Positions 41,499 to 53,400 of a stretch of 64,000 nt of DNA are shown one piece after another. Each line of letters starts with the position of its first letter. Position 1 is the first letter of the stretch. The stretch covers positions 1-64,000 of the forward strand of contig NZ_BACQ01000036.1 of the NCBI RefSeq assembly GCF_000260435.1, read 5' to 3'. The notes beneath the pieces are model-generated. The model was not told the DNA's origin, made no database searches, and saw only the letters and a list, made by a program, of their open reading frames with translations. The translations under genes were made by a program, and so were the position numbers. Origin of the DNA: Lacticaseibacillus zeae DSM 20178 = KCTC 3804 (GTDB lineage: Bacteria; Bacillota; Bacilli; Lactobacillales; Lactobacillaceae).

Positions 41499-44400
41499 TT
41501 AAGAACGTTTGCGTTTTTTTCCGGTCAGCGCGAAGCCGAACATGCTTAGGATGAACGCACCCAGGGCAGCTAAGCCGGTTGCTGGTTTATCGCCGGTTCT
41601 TGGCAATGAGGAGGTTGGCATTTGCGATGTTGACAGTGAGTGGGTTGTTGTTGGCCGTGGCGAAGTACTCATTGGATCTGGTTTAGGAGTGGGGGTTGGT
41701 GATTTTATTGTACCTGGCACGTACTGGGCGTCGATTTTCTTGATACCGTCAGCTAGTGCTGCATTTAAAGCGTCGGCGTTAACCGCTTTTGCAAGTGCAT
41801 CCTTAGCCAGTGTTGCTTCGTGATCCACCTTAGCTTTCTGGTCGGTTTTTTCCGTATCGGTCAGCAACGGGTCGTTGTCGATTTGCTGTTTGACTTTAGC
41901 CGCTTCTTTGTCAACTTTGGTAGTAGCAGTCGAGCGTTGATCGGCTAAAGATTTGCCAGGTTGGTGCTGGGCGTCGATGTTAGCTTTGCCAGTTTCAAAA
42001 GCCTGATTAACTTCATCGGGGGTCGTGGCAGCGTCAATGGCGGCCTGGCCGCCTTTGCGTGCCTTGTCAACGTTTTCGGCTTGTTGTTGCTTTTCGGCCG
42101 TCGTCAGCGTCGGGTCGTTTTGGATGTCCTGCTTAACCTTGGCTGCTTCCTCATCCAGTGATTTCTTTTGGACGGTTTTTTGCTCATCGAGCGTTTTGCC
42201 CGGTTGATGGGCGTTATCGATGTTCACTTTGCCGGTTTCAAAAGCCTGGTTGATGTCGTCGGCATTGGTCGCGGCATCAATGGCAGCTTGACCATCTTTG
42301 CGCGCCTTGTCAACGTTATCGGCTTGTTGCTGCTTTTCAGTAGTCGTCAGCGTTGGGTCATTTTGGATGTCCTGCTTGACTTTGGCGGCTTCTTCATCAA
42401 GTGATTTCTTCTGGGCGGTCTTTTGATCATCAATCAGTTTGCCCGGCTGATGAGCGTTGTCGATGTTGGTTTTACCAGTGTCAAAGGCTTTGTTAATGTC
42501 GTCGGCGGTCGTGGCGGCGTCAATGGCGGCCTTGCCATCTGTTAATGCCTTGTCGACATTGGCACTTTGTTGCGTCTTTTCCGCGGCCGTGAGTGTCGGA
42601 TCATTTTGAATGTCCTGATTAACTTTGGCTGCTTCTTCATCGAGCGCTTTCTTGCGAGCGGCCTGCTGCTCATCAATCGCGGTGCCCGGTTGATGAGCGT
42701 TGTCAATGTTGACTTTGCCGGTGTCAAACGCCTGGTTGATTTCGTCAGTGTTCGTAGCTGCGTCAATGGCTGCTTCACCGTCCTTGAATGCCTTATCGAC
42801 ATTTTCGGACTGTTGCTGCTTTTCGGCAGTCGTTAGCGTTGGATCATCTTTGATGTCCTGCTTCACTTTAGCAGCTTCATCGGCTAGTGACTTCTTTTGA
42901 GTAGCTTTTTGATCATCGATACTGGTGCCTGGTTGATGGGCGTTGTCGATGTTGATTTTGCCAGTGTCAAAGGCCTTGTTGATGTCATCAGCATTGGTGG
43001 CAGCGTCGATCGCGGCATTGCCATCTTTGAGGGCTTTGTCGACATTTTCCGTCTGTTGCTGTTTTTCCACGGCGGTCAAGGTCGGATCGTTTTGAATGTC
43101 CTGGTTAACTTTGGCCGCTTCCTCATCCAGAAGCTTCTTCTGGGCTTTCTTTTGATCTTCAACGGATTTGCCTGGTTGGTGAGCGTTGTCGATGTTGATT
43201 TTGCCGGTGTCGAAGGCCTTGTTGATGTCATCGGCATTGGTGGCGGCGTCAATGGCGGCCTCGCCGTCTTTGAGTGCTTGATCAACATTGGCGGCTTGCT
43301 GGTTCTTTTCCGCTGTCGTTAGGGTAGGGTCGTCTTGAATATCCTTTTTGACTTTGGTGGCTTCATCGACCAGTGACTTCTTTTGAGTGGCTTTTTGATC
43401 ATCGAGACTGGTACCCGGTTGGTGAGCGTTGTCAATATTCGCTTTGCCGTTGTCGAAGGCTTGATTGATTTCGTCAGCATTCTTAGCCGCGTCAATAGCC
43501 GCTTCACCATCTTTGAGCGCTTGATCAACGTTTTCGCTTTGCTGCTGCTTTTCCGCGGTGGTCAGTGTCGGATCATCTTGAATGTCCTTTTTGACCTTGG
43601 CAGCTTCATCGACCAGTGACTTCTTTTGGGCGGCTTTCTGATCATCGATACTTGCACCCGGTTGATGCGCATTGTCGATATTGGCCTTGCCTGTGTCGAA
43701 AGCTTGATTGATTTCGTCCGCATTCTTGGCGGCGTCAATGGCGGCCTTACCATCTTTGAGCGCTTTATCAGCATTTTCAGTTTGTTGCTGCTTCTCAGCA
43801 GTGGTCAAGGTTGGATCGTCTTGAATCGCTTGCTTGACTTTAGTTGCTTCATCATCAAGTAGCTTCTTCTTAGCGTCTTTTTGGTCGTTGATGTCTGTGC
43901 CGGATTTGTGGGCTTGGTCAACGTTTTGCTTAGCATCCGTGAACGCTTTGTTGATCTCGTCCGTGTTGGTTCCGGCGTCAATCGCAGCACCGCCATCTTT
44001 GACCGCTTTATCCACCTCAGCAATTTGCTGGTTTTTCTCAGCTGTTGTCAACGTCGGGTCACCTTGAATCGCCTGTTTGACTTTCTCGCCTTCTTCTTCG
44101 AGAGCTTTCTTTTGATCCTTCTTTTGCTCATCAAGGGTTCGGCCCGGCTGATAGGCATTGTCGATATTCGTTTTGCCGTCTGAAAATGCCTGGTTGATGC
44201 TGTCGGCATCTTTGGCCGCGTCAATGGCGGCTTTGCCATCCTTCAGCGCCTTGTCAACGTCATCGGTTTGTTGCTTTTTCTCGACAGTGGTCAAGGTCGG
44301 ATCGCCTTGAATATCCTTTTTAATTTTGGCGGCTTCATTGTCAAGCTCCGTTTTCTTGGCGTCCTTTTGATCATCAAGCGGTTTGCCGGGCTGATGGATC

Positions 44401-46937
44401 TTACCGATGGCGGTGATCGCGGTGTCTGCGGCAGTGTTGATGGCATCCGCATTGGTTGCGCCGTCAACAGCTGTTTTGCCGTTTTCGGCAGCTTTATCAA
44501 CTGCATCAGTTTGCTGTTGTTTTTCAGCAGTTGTTAAAGTTGGGTCGTCTTGAATGGCCTTTTTTGCATCGGTTGCAGCATTGTCAATGGCCGTTTTCTT
44601 ATCCTTTTTTTGGTCATCAAGCGATTTGCCCGGCTGATGCGCGTTATTGATGTTGGTAATCGCGGTTTCAGCCGCAGTGTTCACGTCATCGGCGTTGGTT
44701 GCGGTATCAATAGCATCTTTGCCGACCGTGGTGGCCTTATCAACCGCATCAATTTGCTGCTGCTTTTCGGCGTTTGTTAAGGTTGGGTCATCTTGAATGT
44801 CTTTTTTAACTTTAGTCGCGGCATTGTCAATAGCCGTCTTCATGGCGGCTTTTTGCGCATCAAGCGGGGTGCCGGGTTGGTAGGCCTTATCAATATCAGT
44901 GATACCGGCGTCAGCAGCGGTGATAATGGCATCAGCGGTTTTAGCGTCATTGATATTTTTTAAGCCGTCTGTCAGGGCCTGATCAACTGCCACAGTTTGT
45001 GCGGTCTTTTGCGCTTTTGTCAGCGTGACATCATCTTGAATCTTTTTCTTAACCGCAGTAGCTTCATCCGTCAGCCGTTTTCTTTGCGCGCTTTTCTGAT
45101 CCTCGAGTGATTTGCCGGCTTGATGGGCGTTGTCAATGTTAGCTTGACTGGTTGTGGCTGCTTGGTTGATCGCATCAGCTGTGGCGGCGTTATCAATATC
45201 TTGGTTACCTTGATTAAACGCATCAGTGGCATTCTTAATTTGTGGTTTTTTCTGTGCGGTCGTCAAAGTGGGATCATTATTTATATCGTTAACGACTTGA
45301 TTGTATTTGTCCTGCAAGGCTTTCTTTTGAGCCTTTTTCTGCTCTTCTAAGGAGAGGCCAGGCTGATGGGCTTTTTGAATATTGTCCAAGCCAGTGGCGG
45401 CAGCGGTATTGATGGCGTCAGCGGTATCGGCCTTATCAATCGCGTCTTTGCCAATGGTTAAGGCTGTGTCAACGTTATCGGTTTGGGCCTTCTTCTCGGC
45501 AGTCGTTAAGGTTGGATCGTTCTGAATGTCTTGTTTAACTTTTGTTGCCGCGGCTTCTAATGCCTGCTTTTTTGCGGTTTTTTGCTCATCAAGCGTGGCG
45601 CCGGGTTGATGGGCGTCGTCAATCGCTTTTTTGCCATTTAAAAATGCTTGGTCAATTTGGTCCGCATCAGTTGCTGCATCAATCACCGTGTTAGCACTGG
45701 TTAGCGCTGTGCCAGCCTGCTTTACTTGTTCGGTCTTCTGCGCAGAGGTCAGAGTGGGATCTTTGTTGATGTCAGCTACGATTTTGTCGTGCTCATCCTG
45801 TAACTGTTTCTTTTTATCAGCTTTTCGTTGATCTAGTGGTTGTCCGGGTTTATGCACGGCCTGGATCAGAGGTTTGTTGGTATCAAAAGCGTGAACTGCA
45901 TCAGGCGTCGTGGTGGCGGCATCAATCGCATCCTGTCCGGTTTTGAGAGCAGTGTTAATGTCGGTGACTTGTTTTTCGCGTTCCGGAGTCGTTAACGTCG
46001 GGTCGGTATTCACTGCTGTTTTTTGAGTATCTGCTTCAGTTACTAATCGGTTTTTCAAATCAGTTTTAACCGCGTCCAGTCCTGGAGTGTACGTGAATGA
46101 TTCAAAGTCGAACAGATGCTGATTGGACTTTTCGCCGGTTGAACCAATAATAAACATGGAGAGCTGATCGTTTTGAATATATGGCTTAGCATCAAATGAA
46201 AGTGATTTGTTGCCATAAGCAACCGTCAACCGCTTAGAATCGCCATCGTAAGCGACGAGCAATGGTAAATATTGGCCCTTTGGATCCTCGAGTTTTTGAT
46301 AAAATTCGCCTTCTGCTCCTTCGATGCTTTTAACTTTACCCAGTGTGCCTACTGTTTGAATAACGCGCATCTGAGGATAGTCGGTTTCAACACCTGGGTC
46401 TTTGAAATAAGCACCAGTGTCTTCCTGGCCATTGTAATACTCGTCAAACTTGACCCCAAATGCATTCTTCAAGGTGCCGATGCCAAATGCGTTCCCGGCC
46501 TTACCGGTTACACCAGGGTCTGCATCAGCAAAGCCGAATGCAACGCCATCTGCCGCGTTAGCTTTGGTGCCAAGGTAAAGTCTGCCTTGAAATTTAAAAC
46601 TTTTATTCATATCGATTCTCGTCTTTAACGCGGCAACTCCTATTTGGCCTGGTGCATCAGGGGTTAACTGAACCTGAAAACCTAATTGACCTGATGGATA
46701 GGCAATGGCGGAGCCTTGACTTGGATCCGTGCCTCCTCCCAATTGGAAAAAGTTCAAGAACTCATCAGGTTTAACAGTAGCGGTAATATCAGTCGGTGTG
46801 GTGTCCGCGTACACCGGTACAGCTTCAAAAATCTGCGGAATGGTGATAACCCCAAACGTTCCGAGTGAAATCGAAATCAAAGCGGTCACCCAGAACTTAC
46901 CACTCTTGTAGCGTTTATAATGCACTTTACTTTCCAT
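41499..46937 (-). CDS. Giant LPXTG surface protein 1 (KxYKxGKxW, lectin-like, DUF1542-like repeats)
   Basis: Predicted 1812-residue cell-wall protein. Order: KxYKxGKxW signal peptide (HYKRYKSGKFW, residues 6-16, cleavage near VYA); an L-type lectin-like domain (about 50-290, with ADGVAFGFAD, GNAFGIGTLKNAFGVKFDEY and FDFESFTYTPG); 18 repeats of about 81 residues (residues about 290-1730) each with a DPTLTxxEK core and HQPG start, like DUF1542 repeats of staphylococcal Ebh; a short Pro/Thr/Ser linker; and the anchor LPRTGDKPATG with membrane segment and KKRKRS tail. Proteins with this signal usually leave by the accessory SecA2 system. Likely role: adhesion or aggregation by carbohydrate binding. 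The array is 243-base repeats and so is prone to recombination. Confidence 0.88.
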   Translation of the reverse strand: MESKVHYKRYKSGKFWVTALISISLGTFGVITIPQIFEAVPVYADTTPTDITATVKPDEFLNFFQLGGGTDPSQGSAIAYPSGQLGFQVQLTPDAPGQIGVAALKTRIDMNKSFKFQGRLYLGTKANAADGVAFGFADADPGVTGKAGNAFGIGTLKNAFGVKFDEYYNGQEDTGAYFKDPGVETDYPQMRVIQTVGTLGKVKSIEGAEGEFYQKLEDPKGQYLPLLVAYDGDSKRLTVAYGNKSLSFDAKPYIQNDQLSMFIIGSTGEKSNQHLFDFESFTYTPGLDAVKTDLKNRLVTEADTQKTAVNTDPTLTTPEREKQVTDINTALKTGQDAIDAATTTPDAVHAFDTNKPLIQAVHKPGQPLDQRKADKKKQLQDEHDKIVADINKDPTLTSAQKTEQVKQAGTALTSANTVIDAATDADQIDQAFLNGKKAIDDAHQPGATLDEQKTAKKQALEAAATKVKQDIQNDPTLTTAEKKAQTDNVDTALTIGKDAIDKADTADAINTAAATGLDNIQKAHQPGLSLEEQKKAQKKALQDKYNQVVNDINNDPTLTTAQKKPQIKNATDAFNQGNQDIDNAATADAINQAATTSQANIDNAHQAGKSLEDQKSAQRKRLTDEATAVKKKIQDDVTLTKAQKTAQTVAVDQALTDGLKNINDAKTADAIITAADAGITDIDKAYQPGTPLDAQKAAMKTAIDNAATKVKKDIQDDPTLTNAEKQQQIDAVDKATTVGKDAIDTATNADDVNTAAETAITNINNAHQPGKSLDDQKKDKKTAIDNAATDAKKAIQDDPTLTTAEKQQQTDAVDKAAENGKTAVDGATNADAINTAADTAITAIGKIHQPGKPLDDQKDAKKTELDNEAAKIKKDIQGDPTLTTVEKKQQTDDVDKALKDGKAAIDAAKDADSINQAFSDGKTNIDNAYQPGRTLDEQKKDQKKALEEEGEKVKQAIQGDPTLTTAEKNQQIAEVDKAVKDGGAAIDAGTNTDEINKAFTDAKQNVDQAHKSGTDINDQKDAKKKLLDDEATKVKQAIQDDPTLTTAEKQQQTENADKALKDGKAAIDAAKNADEINQAFDTGKANIDNAHQPGASIDDQKAAQKKSLVDEAAKVKKDIQDDPTLTTAEKQQQSENVDQALKDGEAAIDAAKNADEINQAFDNGKANIDNAHQPGTSLDDQKATQKKSLVDEATKVKKDIQDDPTLTTAEKNQQAANVDQALKDGEAAIDAATNADDINKAFDTGKINIDNAHQPGKSVEDQKKAQKKLLDEEAAKVNQDIQNDPTLTAVEKQQQTENVDKALKDGNAAIDAATNADDINKAFDTGKINIDNAHQPGTSIDDQKATQKKSLADEAAKVKQDIKDDPTLTTAEKQQQSENVDKAFKDGEAAIDAATNTDEINQAFDTGKVNIDNAHQPGTAIDEQQAARKKALDEEAAKVNQDIQNDPTLTAAEKTQQSANVDKALTDGKAAIDAATTADDINKAFDTGKTNIDNAHQPGKLIDDQKTAQKKSLDEEAAKVKQDIQNDPTLTTTEKQQQADNVDKARKDGQAAIDAATNADDINQAFETGKVNIDNAHQPGKTLDEQKTVQKKSLDEEAAKVKQDIQNDPTLTTAEKQQQAENVDKARKGGQAAIDAATTPDEVNQAFETGKANIDAQHQPGKSLADQRSTATTKVDKEAAKVKQQIDNDPLLTDTEKTDQKAKVDHEATLAKDALAKAVNADALNAALADGIKKIDAQYVPGTIKSPTPTPKPDPMSTSPRPTTTHSLSTSQMPTSSLPRTGDKPATGLAALGAFILSMFGFALTGKKRKRS

Positions 46938-47299
46938 TTTTTCTACCCCTCATTAAAATTGTGATAATGCGTTGCTGTCTGTTTTTATACAAGTAGAATA
47001 GCACACATTATTTTTATATGGAAGCGCTTTATAATATAAAATATTATTAAGTAGTATATTTAGGAAACTATATTATGTGTAAATTCTCAAGCAGCTTATT
47101 TTGAAAAACTGATATATTATAAAATACTCACAAAAGATTCTATTAATGTACATAATGAATAACCATAATTGAATACTGATTAACTGAGTTGCTATAAAAT
47201 AGCTACAAGAATTTGGATAATAGGCGATGTAAAGTTTTCAGAGTTGTTGCGAAAATTTGCAGCCATTCACTATAATGGCCAGTAGGCGAGGCATACATA
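46938..47299. other. AT-rich intergenic region upstream of adhesin 1
   Basis: About 360 bases, strongly AT-rich, with no ORF. It must hold the promoter of the 41499-46937 gene on the minus strand; a TGTATAAAA stretch near 46985 is a possible -10. A partial cre-like GGAAGCGCTTTAT lies at 47019-47032. Confidence 0.4.
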
Positions 47300-47336
47300 T
47301 TTCGTACGTTGCTAACGTGCCGTTTGTCGAGTGATT
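47300..47336 (+). pseudogene. Duplicated tail of yxeA
   Basis: TTTCGTACGTTGCTAA and the following CCGTTTGTCGAGTGATTGA repeat the last codons and stop of yxeA at 41351-41389, with a few changes. The rest of yxeA is absent. The match continues through the terminator into the 3' end of the next adhesin gene, about 5.95 kb from the first copy. Confidence 0.85.
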
Positions 47337-47357
47337 GAGGTAGTTACCTTGGAATAA

Positions 47358-47409
47358 AACAAGCCCTCTGGTCGAGCGCCGATACGGCATCTCGATCAGG
47401 GGGCTTGTT
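47358..47409. terminator. Bidirectional terminator, copy B
   Basis: Same 19-pair stem as copy A at 41408, here between the yxeA tail and the second adhesin gene. Confidence 0.85.
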
Positions 47410-47448
47410 GCGTTACTTACGGAGGATTTTCAGGTTACCTGACTTTTC

Positions 47449-50400
47449 TTAAGAACGTTTGCGTTTTTTACCGGTCAGCGCGAAGCCGAACATGCTTAGG
47501 ATGAAGGCACCCAGGGCAGCTAAGCCGGTTGCTGGTTTGTCGCCGGTTCGCGGCAATGGGGAGGTTGGTGTTTGCGTGGTTGACAGTGGCTTGGTCGGCG
47601 TCGGGCGTGGGTCAACCGTCATCGGTCCTGGTGCTGGATCGGGTGCGGGTGCTGGTGTTTTGCCTGGTACGTACTGGGCATCAATTTTCTTGATGCCATC
47701 AGCAAGTGCGGCATTTACAGCCTCCGCATCAGTTGCTTGCGCCAATGCTTCCTTCGCCAGTGCTGCTTCGCGATCCACGTTGGCTTTTTGCTCGGCCTTC
47801 TGTGTATCGGTCAGCAGTGGGTCGTTGTCGATTTGCTGTTTGACTTTGGCCGCTTCTTTGTCAATTTCGGCGGCTGCTGCCAAGCGTTGATCTGCCAACG
47901 ATTTGCCAGGTTGATGCTGGGCGTCGATGTTAGCTTTGCCGGTTGCAAATGCCGTATTGACGCTGTCGGCATCCTGGGCTTGATCGATTGCCTTTTGACC
48001 GTCGACAAGCGCTTTATCAACATTTTCTGACTGCTGCTGCTTTTCGGCTGTCGTCAGGGTCGGGTCGGCTTGAATTTCCTCTTTAACTTTGGCGGCTTCA
48101 TCGGCTAGGGATTGCTTCTGGGCCGTCTTTTGATCGTCAAGCGTTTTGCCCGGTTGGTGCGCCTTGTCGATATTGATCTTGCCGGTAGCAAACGCTTGGT
48201 TCGCTTCATCGGCATTGGTGGCGGCATCAATGGCAGCAGTGCCATCTTTGAGTGCCTTATCGACGTTTTCGGTTTGCTGCTTCTTTTCCGCGGCGGTCAG
48301 CGTCGGATCATTTTGAATGTCCTGCTTAACTTTAGCGGCTTCTTCATTAAGTGACTGCTTCTGCGCGGCTTTTTGTTCATCGATCGTTTTGCCTGGTTGA
48401 TGGGCGTTGTCGATGTTGGTTTTGCCGGTATCAAACGCTTTGTTGATGTCATCAGCGTTCGTCGCCGCATCAATGGCTGCCTTGCCGTCTTTGAGAGCCT
48501 TGTCAACATCGGCAGTTTGTTGCTGCTTTTCAGCGGTCGTGAGTGTTGGGTCGTCAAGGATCGCCTGTTTAACTTTGGCAGCTTCCTCATCAAGGGCTTT
48601 CTTCCGAGCGGATTGCTGATCGCTCACAGCGGTGCCTGGCTGGTGGGCGTTGTCGATGTTGATTTTGCCAGTGCCAAACGCTTTGTTGATGTCATCGGCG
48701 TTCGTTGCCGCATCAATTGCCGCTTCGCCATCCTTGAGGGCTTTATCAACATTTTCTGACTGCTGTTGTTTTTCCGCGGTTGTGAGCGTTGCGTCATCTT
48801 GGATTTCCTGCTTAACTTTAGCGGCTTCATCGGCCAGTGACTTCTTTTGGGCTTCTTTTTGGCCATCGAGACTTGTGCCTGGCTGATGGGCGTTGTCGAT
48901 GTTGGTTTTGCCGGTGCCAAAGGCCTGGTTGATGTCATCAGCATTGGTGGCAGCGTCAATCGCGGCGTTGCCATCTTTGAGTGCCTTGTCGACGTTTTCT
49001 GTTTGTTGCTGTTTCTCCACGGCCGTCAGCGTCGGATCATTTAGAATGTCCTGCTTAACTTTGGCAGCTTCCTCATCCAGCAGCTTCTTTTGGGCATTCT
49101 TTTGATCATTGATAGACTTACCCGGTTGATGAGCGTTGTCAATGTTGATTTTGCCGGTCTCAAACGCCTTGTTGATGTCATCGGCATTGGTGGCAGCGTC
49201 AATGACGGCTTCACCATCTTTGAACGCCTGGTCAACGTTGGCAGTTTGCTGGTTCTTCTCCGCTGTGGTCAAGGTTGGATCATCTTGAATCGCTTGTTTA
49301 ACTTTGGCTGCTTCTTCAGCAAGTGACTTCTTCTGGGCTTCTTTTTGGTCATTGACTGCTGTGCCTGGCTTGTGAGCATTGTCGATGTTGATTTTGCCGG
49401 TGTTAAAGGCCTGGTTGACTTCATCAGCGGTGGTAGCAGCCTCGCCAGCTTTGAGAGCGTCAGCAACATCCTGTATCTGCTTTTGCTTTTCAGCAGTTGT
49501 CAAAGTTGGGTCGTTTTGAATTTCCTGGGTCACCTTGGCGGCCTCGTCGTTCAACGACTTCTTCTGGAGGGTTTGTTGTTCGTCAATCGTTTTGCCTGGT
49601 TGATGGGCATTATCGATATTGATCTTACCCGTGTTGAAGGCGTCATTGACTTCATCGGCGTTCTTAGCGGCGTCAATGGACGCTTCACCATCTTTGAGCG
49701 CTTGGTCAACATTGGCAGTTTGCTGATTCTTCTCCGCTGTGGTTAGGGTCGGATCGTCTTGGATTTCCTTTTTAACCTTGGCAGCTTCATCGGCCAGTGA
49801 CTTCTTCTGGGCGGCCTTTTGATCATCGAGACTGGTACCCGGTTGGTGAGCGTTGTCAATGTTCACTTTGCCGGTATCGAAAGCTTGATTGATTTCGTCC
49901 GCATTCTTGGCCGCATCAATGGCAGCTTCGCCATCTTTGAGCGCCTTGTCCACATTGTCGCTTTGCTGCTGCTTTTCAGCGGTGGTGAGCGTCGGGTCGT
50001 CTTGAATTGCTTGTTTAACCTTGGCAGCTTCATCGGCCAGCGACTTCTTCTGGGCGGCTTTCTGATCATCGATACTTGCACCCGGTTGATGGGCGTTGTC
50101 GATGTTGGTTTTGCCGGTGTCGAAAGCTTGATTGATTTCGTCCGCATTCTTGGCCGCATCAATGGCCGCTTTGCCATCCTTGAGCGCTTTGTCGACATTA
50201 TCGGTTTGCTGCTGCTTTTCGGCAGTCGTCAAAGTTGGATCATCTTGAATGGCTTGCTTGACTTTAGTTGCTTCATCATCAAGCAGCTTCTTCTGGGCAT
50301 CCTTTTGATCATCGACAGCCGTGCCAGGTTTGTGGGCTTGGTCAATGTTATTCTTGGCATCCGTGAATGCCTTGTTGATCTCGTCAGCGTTTGTTCCGGC

Positions 50401-53400
50401 GTCAATCGTGTCTTTGCCATCCTTGACCGCTTTATCGACCTCGGCAATTTGCTGGTTTTTCTCAGCAGTCGTCAGGGTAGGGTCGTCTTGAATGGCTTGT
50501 TTAATCTTAGTAGCTTCGTCATCCAGGGCCTTCTTTTGATCATTCTTTTGGTCATCAAGTGTTTGCCCCGGCTGATGGGCGTTTTCGATCGTTGTCTTAC
50601 CGTGTGAAAATGCCTGGTTGATGCTGTCGGCATCTTTGGCCGCATCAATCGCGTCTTTAGCATCTTTGAGTGCTTGGTCGACATTGGCGGTTTGCTGCTG
50701 CTTTTCAGCCGTCGTTAAGGTTGGGTCGTCTTGAATCGCTTTCTTGACGCTGGTTGCGATATCATCCAGGGCCTTCTTTTGATTGGCTTTTTGGTCATCA
50801 ATTGAGGTGCCTGGCTGGTGAGCATTGTCGATGTTGGTTTTGCCGGTATTGAAGGCTTGATTGATTTCGTCAGCATTCATAGCATTGGTAATGGCCGCTG
50901 TTCCATTCTTCAACGCTTTGTCGACATTGTCGGTCTGTTGCTGCTTCTCGGCCGTTGTCAACGTCGGGTCGTCTTGAATCGCCTTTTTGACTGTGGCGGC
51001 TTCGTCTTCAAGCGCCTTCTTTTGGGCTGCTTTTTGATCGTCGAGCGTTTGGCCAGGTTGGTGGGCCGCGTCAATGGTGGTTTTGCCATCAGAAAATGCC
51101 TGGTTGACGCCATCCGCATTCGTCGCGGCATCAATCGTATCTTCAGCATCCTTTAGCGCCTTGTCAACGTCTGCTGTTTGTTGTTGTTTTTCAACCGTTG
51201 TCAGGGTTGGGTCATCCTGAATGGCTTTTTTGACAGCGGCAGCTTCGTCTTCAAGAGCTTTCTTTTGCGCAGCCTTTTGGTCTTCGAGCTTTTGGCCAGG
51301 CTGGTGGGTCGCATCAATGGCGGTTTTGCCATCAGAAAATGCCTGGTTGATGCTGTCGGCATCTTTGGCGGCGTCAATCGCATCTTTTGCATCCTTTAAA
51401 GCCTTATCAACATTGTCCGTCTGCTGCTGCTTCTGAGCAGTCGTCAAAGTTGGGTCATCCTGAATGGCTTTTTTGACGGCAGCAGCTTCTTCCTCAAGTT
51501 TCTTCTTTTGATCAGCCTTTTGGTCATCAAGCGAGGTACCCGGCTTGTGGGCGTTGTCGATGTTGGTTTTACCGGTGGCAGTGGCGGTGTTGATCTCGTC
51601 AGCGGTCGTGGCCTTATCAATGGCAGCTTCAGCGTCTTTTAGTGCGTTATCAACGTTGTCGGTCTGCTGTTGCTTTTCGACCGTCGTCAAAGTCGGGTCA
51701 TTTTGAATGGCCTCTTTGACGGTCTGGGCTTCTTTTTTGAGTGCTTCTTTCTGTGCCTTTTTCTGGTCGTCAATTGAAGTGCCAGGTTGATAGGCATTGT
51801 CAATGTTGGTTTTAGCAGTGTCAGTGGCCGTGTTGATGTCATCGGCATTGGTGGCGGCATCAATTGCTTTCTTACCGGCGTCGAGGGCTTTGTCAACTGC
51901 ACCAAGCTGTTTGTTCTTTTCATCGGTGGTCAACGTCGGGTCGCCTTGAATCGTGGTTTTGATCTTGGCAGCTTCATTGTCAAGTTCCGTTTTCTTTGCG
52001 TCCTTTTGTTCATCGATGGATTTCCCAGGCTGGTGGATTTTGCCGATATTGGTGATCGCGGTGTCACCTGTCGTGTTGATGTCATCCGCGTTGGTAGCGA
52101 CGTCGACAGCCTTTTTACCGGCGTCAGCAGCTTTATCAACGGCATCGTTTTGCTGTTGCTTTTCAGCCATCGTTAAGGTTGGGTCGTCTTGAATGGCTTT
52201 TTTGGCATCGGTAGCAGCTTTATCAATGGCCGTCTTCTTGGCGTCTTTTTGGTCTTCGATGGATTTACCCGGCTGATGGGCCTGATTAATGGTGGTGATC
52301 GCCGTATCGGCAGCTTTGTTGACGTCATCCGCATTGGTAGCGGCGTCGATAGCTTTTTTACCGTCTGTGACCGCTTTGTCAACCACGGTGAGTTGCTGTT
52401 GCTTTTCAGCCGTGGTTAAGGTTGGATCGTCTTGAATGGCTTTTTTGGCAATAGCGGCCGCGTTATCAATCGCCGTTTTCTTGGCGGTTTTTTGGTCATC
52501 AAGGGGTGTGCCGGTTTGATAGACCTTATCAATAGCAGCAATTCCGTCATCGCCGGCTGCAATGATGCTGTCAGCGGTGGTCGCGTCATTGACGGCGTTT
52601 AAACCTTCTGTCAGTGCTTTATCAACGTTAGCGGTTTGTTGGTTTTTTTCCGCGGTTGTCAACGTGACATCGTCTTGAATCTTTTTCTTAACCGCAGCTG
52701 CTTCATTGTTCAGCCGTTGCCTCTGCGCGTTTTTTTGATCCTCGAGCGGTTTTCCGACTTTATGCGCATTGTCGATGTTTGCTTGGCTAACAGTCGCTGC
52801 CTGGTTGATCGCATCAGCTGTGGCGGCAGTGTCAATAGCGGCATTGCCATCGGTGAGGGCCTGATCCGCTTTAGTGATCTGCGTTTTCTTCTCGACCGCC
52901 GTCAATGTTGGATCTAGGGTAATGTCATTGACAACCTGATCGTGTTTAGCTTTTAACGCCTGCTTTTGGATGGTGCGCTGGTCAGCCAAGGACGGACCCG
53001 ATTTGTGCGCATTTCTAATATTGGCTAAACCAGTATCCGCAGCGGCGTTGATCGTGTCAGCTGTTGTAGCCTTGTCGATGGCGGATTTGGCATCGGTCAA
53101 GGCCTTATCAACGGCGTCTGACTGTGTTTTCTTTTCGGCTGAGGTTAGGGTGGCGTCGTCTTGAATGGCTTTTTTTACTGTCGCTGCCTCGGTATCTAGT
53201 ACTGCCTTTTTAGCGGTTCGTTGCGCATCAAGAGTAGCACCTGGCTTATGGGCGGCATCAATCGCAGCTTTTCCATTCGAAAATGCTGAGTCAACATTAT
53301 CCGCATCAGTAGCAGCATCAACTTTTGTGTTGGCATCGATTAACGCTGCATCAGCATTTTGGATTTGCTGAGTCTTTTCTGCAGAGGTTAAAGTTGGATC

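Noticed and set aside
47019-47032. cre-like sequence upstream of adhesin 1
   Set aside because: Three positions depart from consensus, so it is mentioned only in the gap description.
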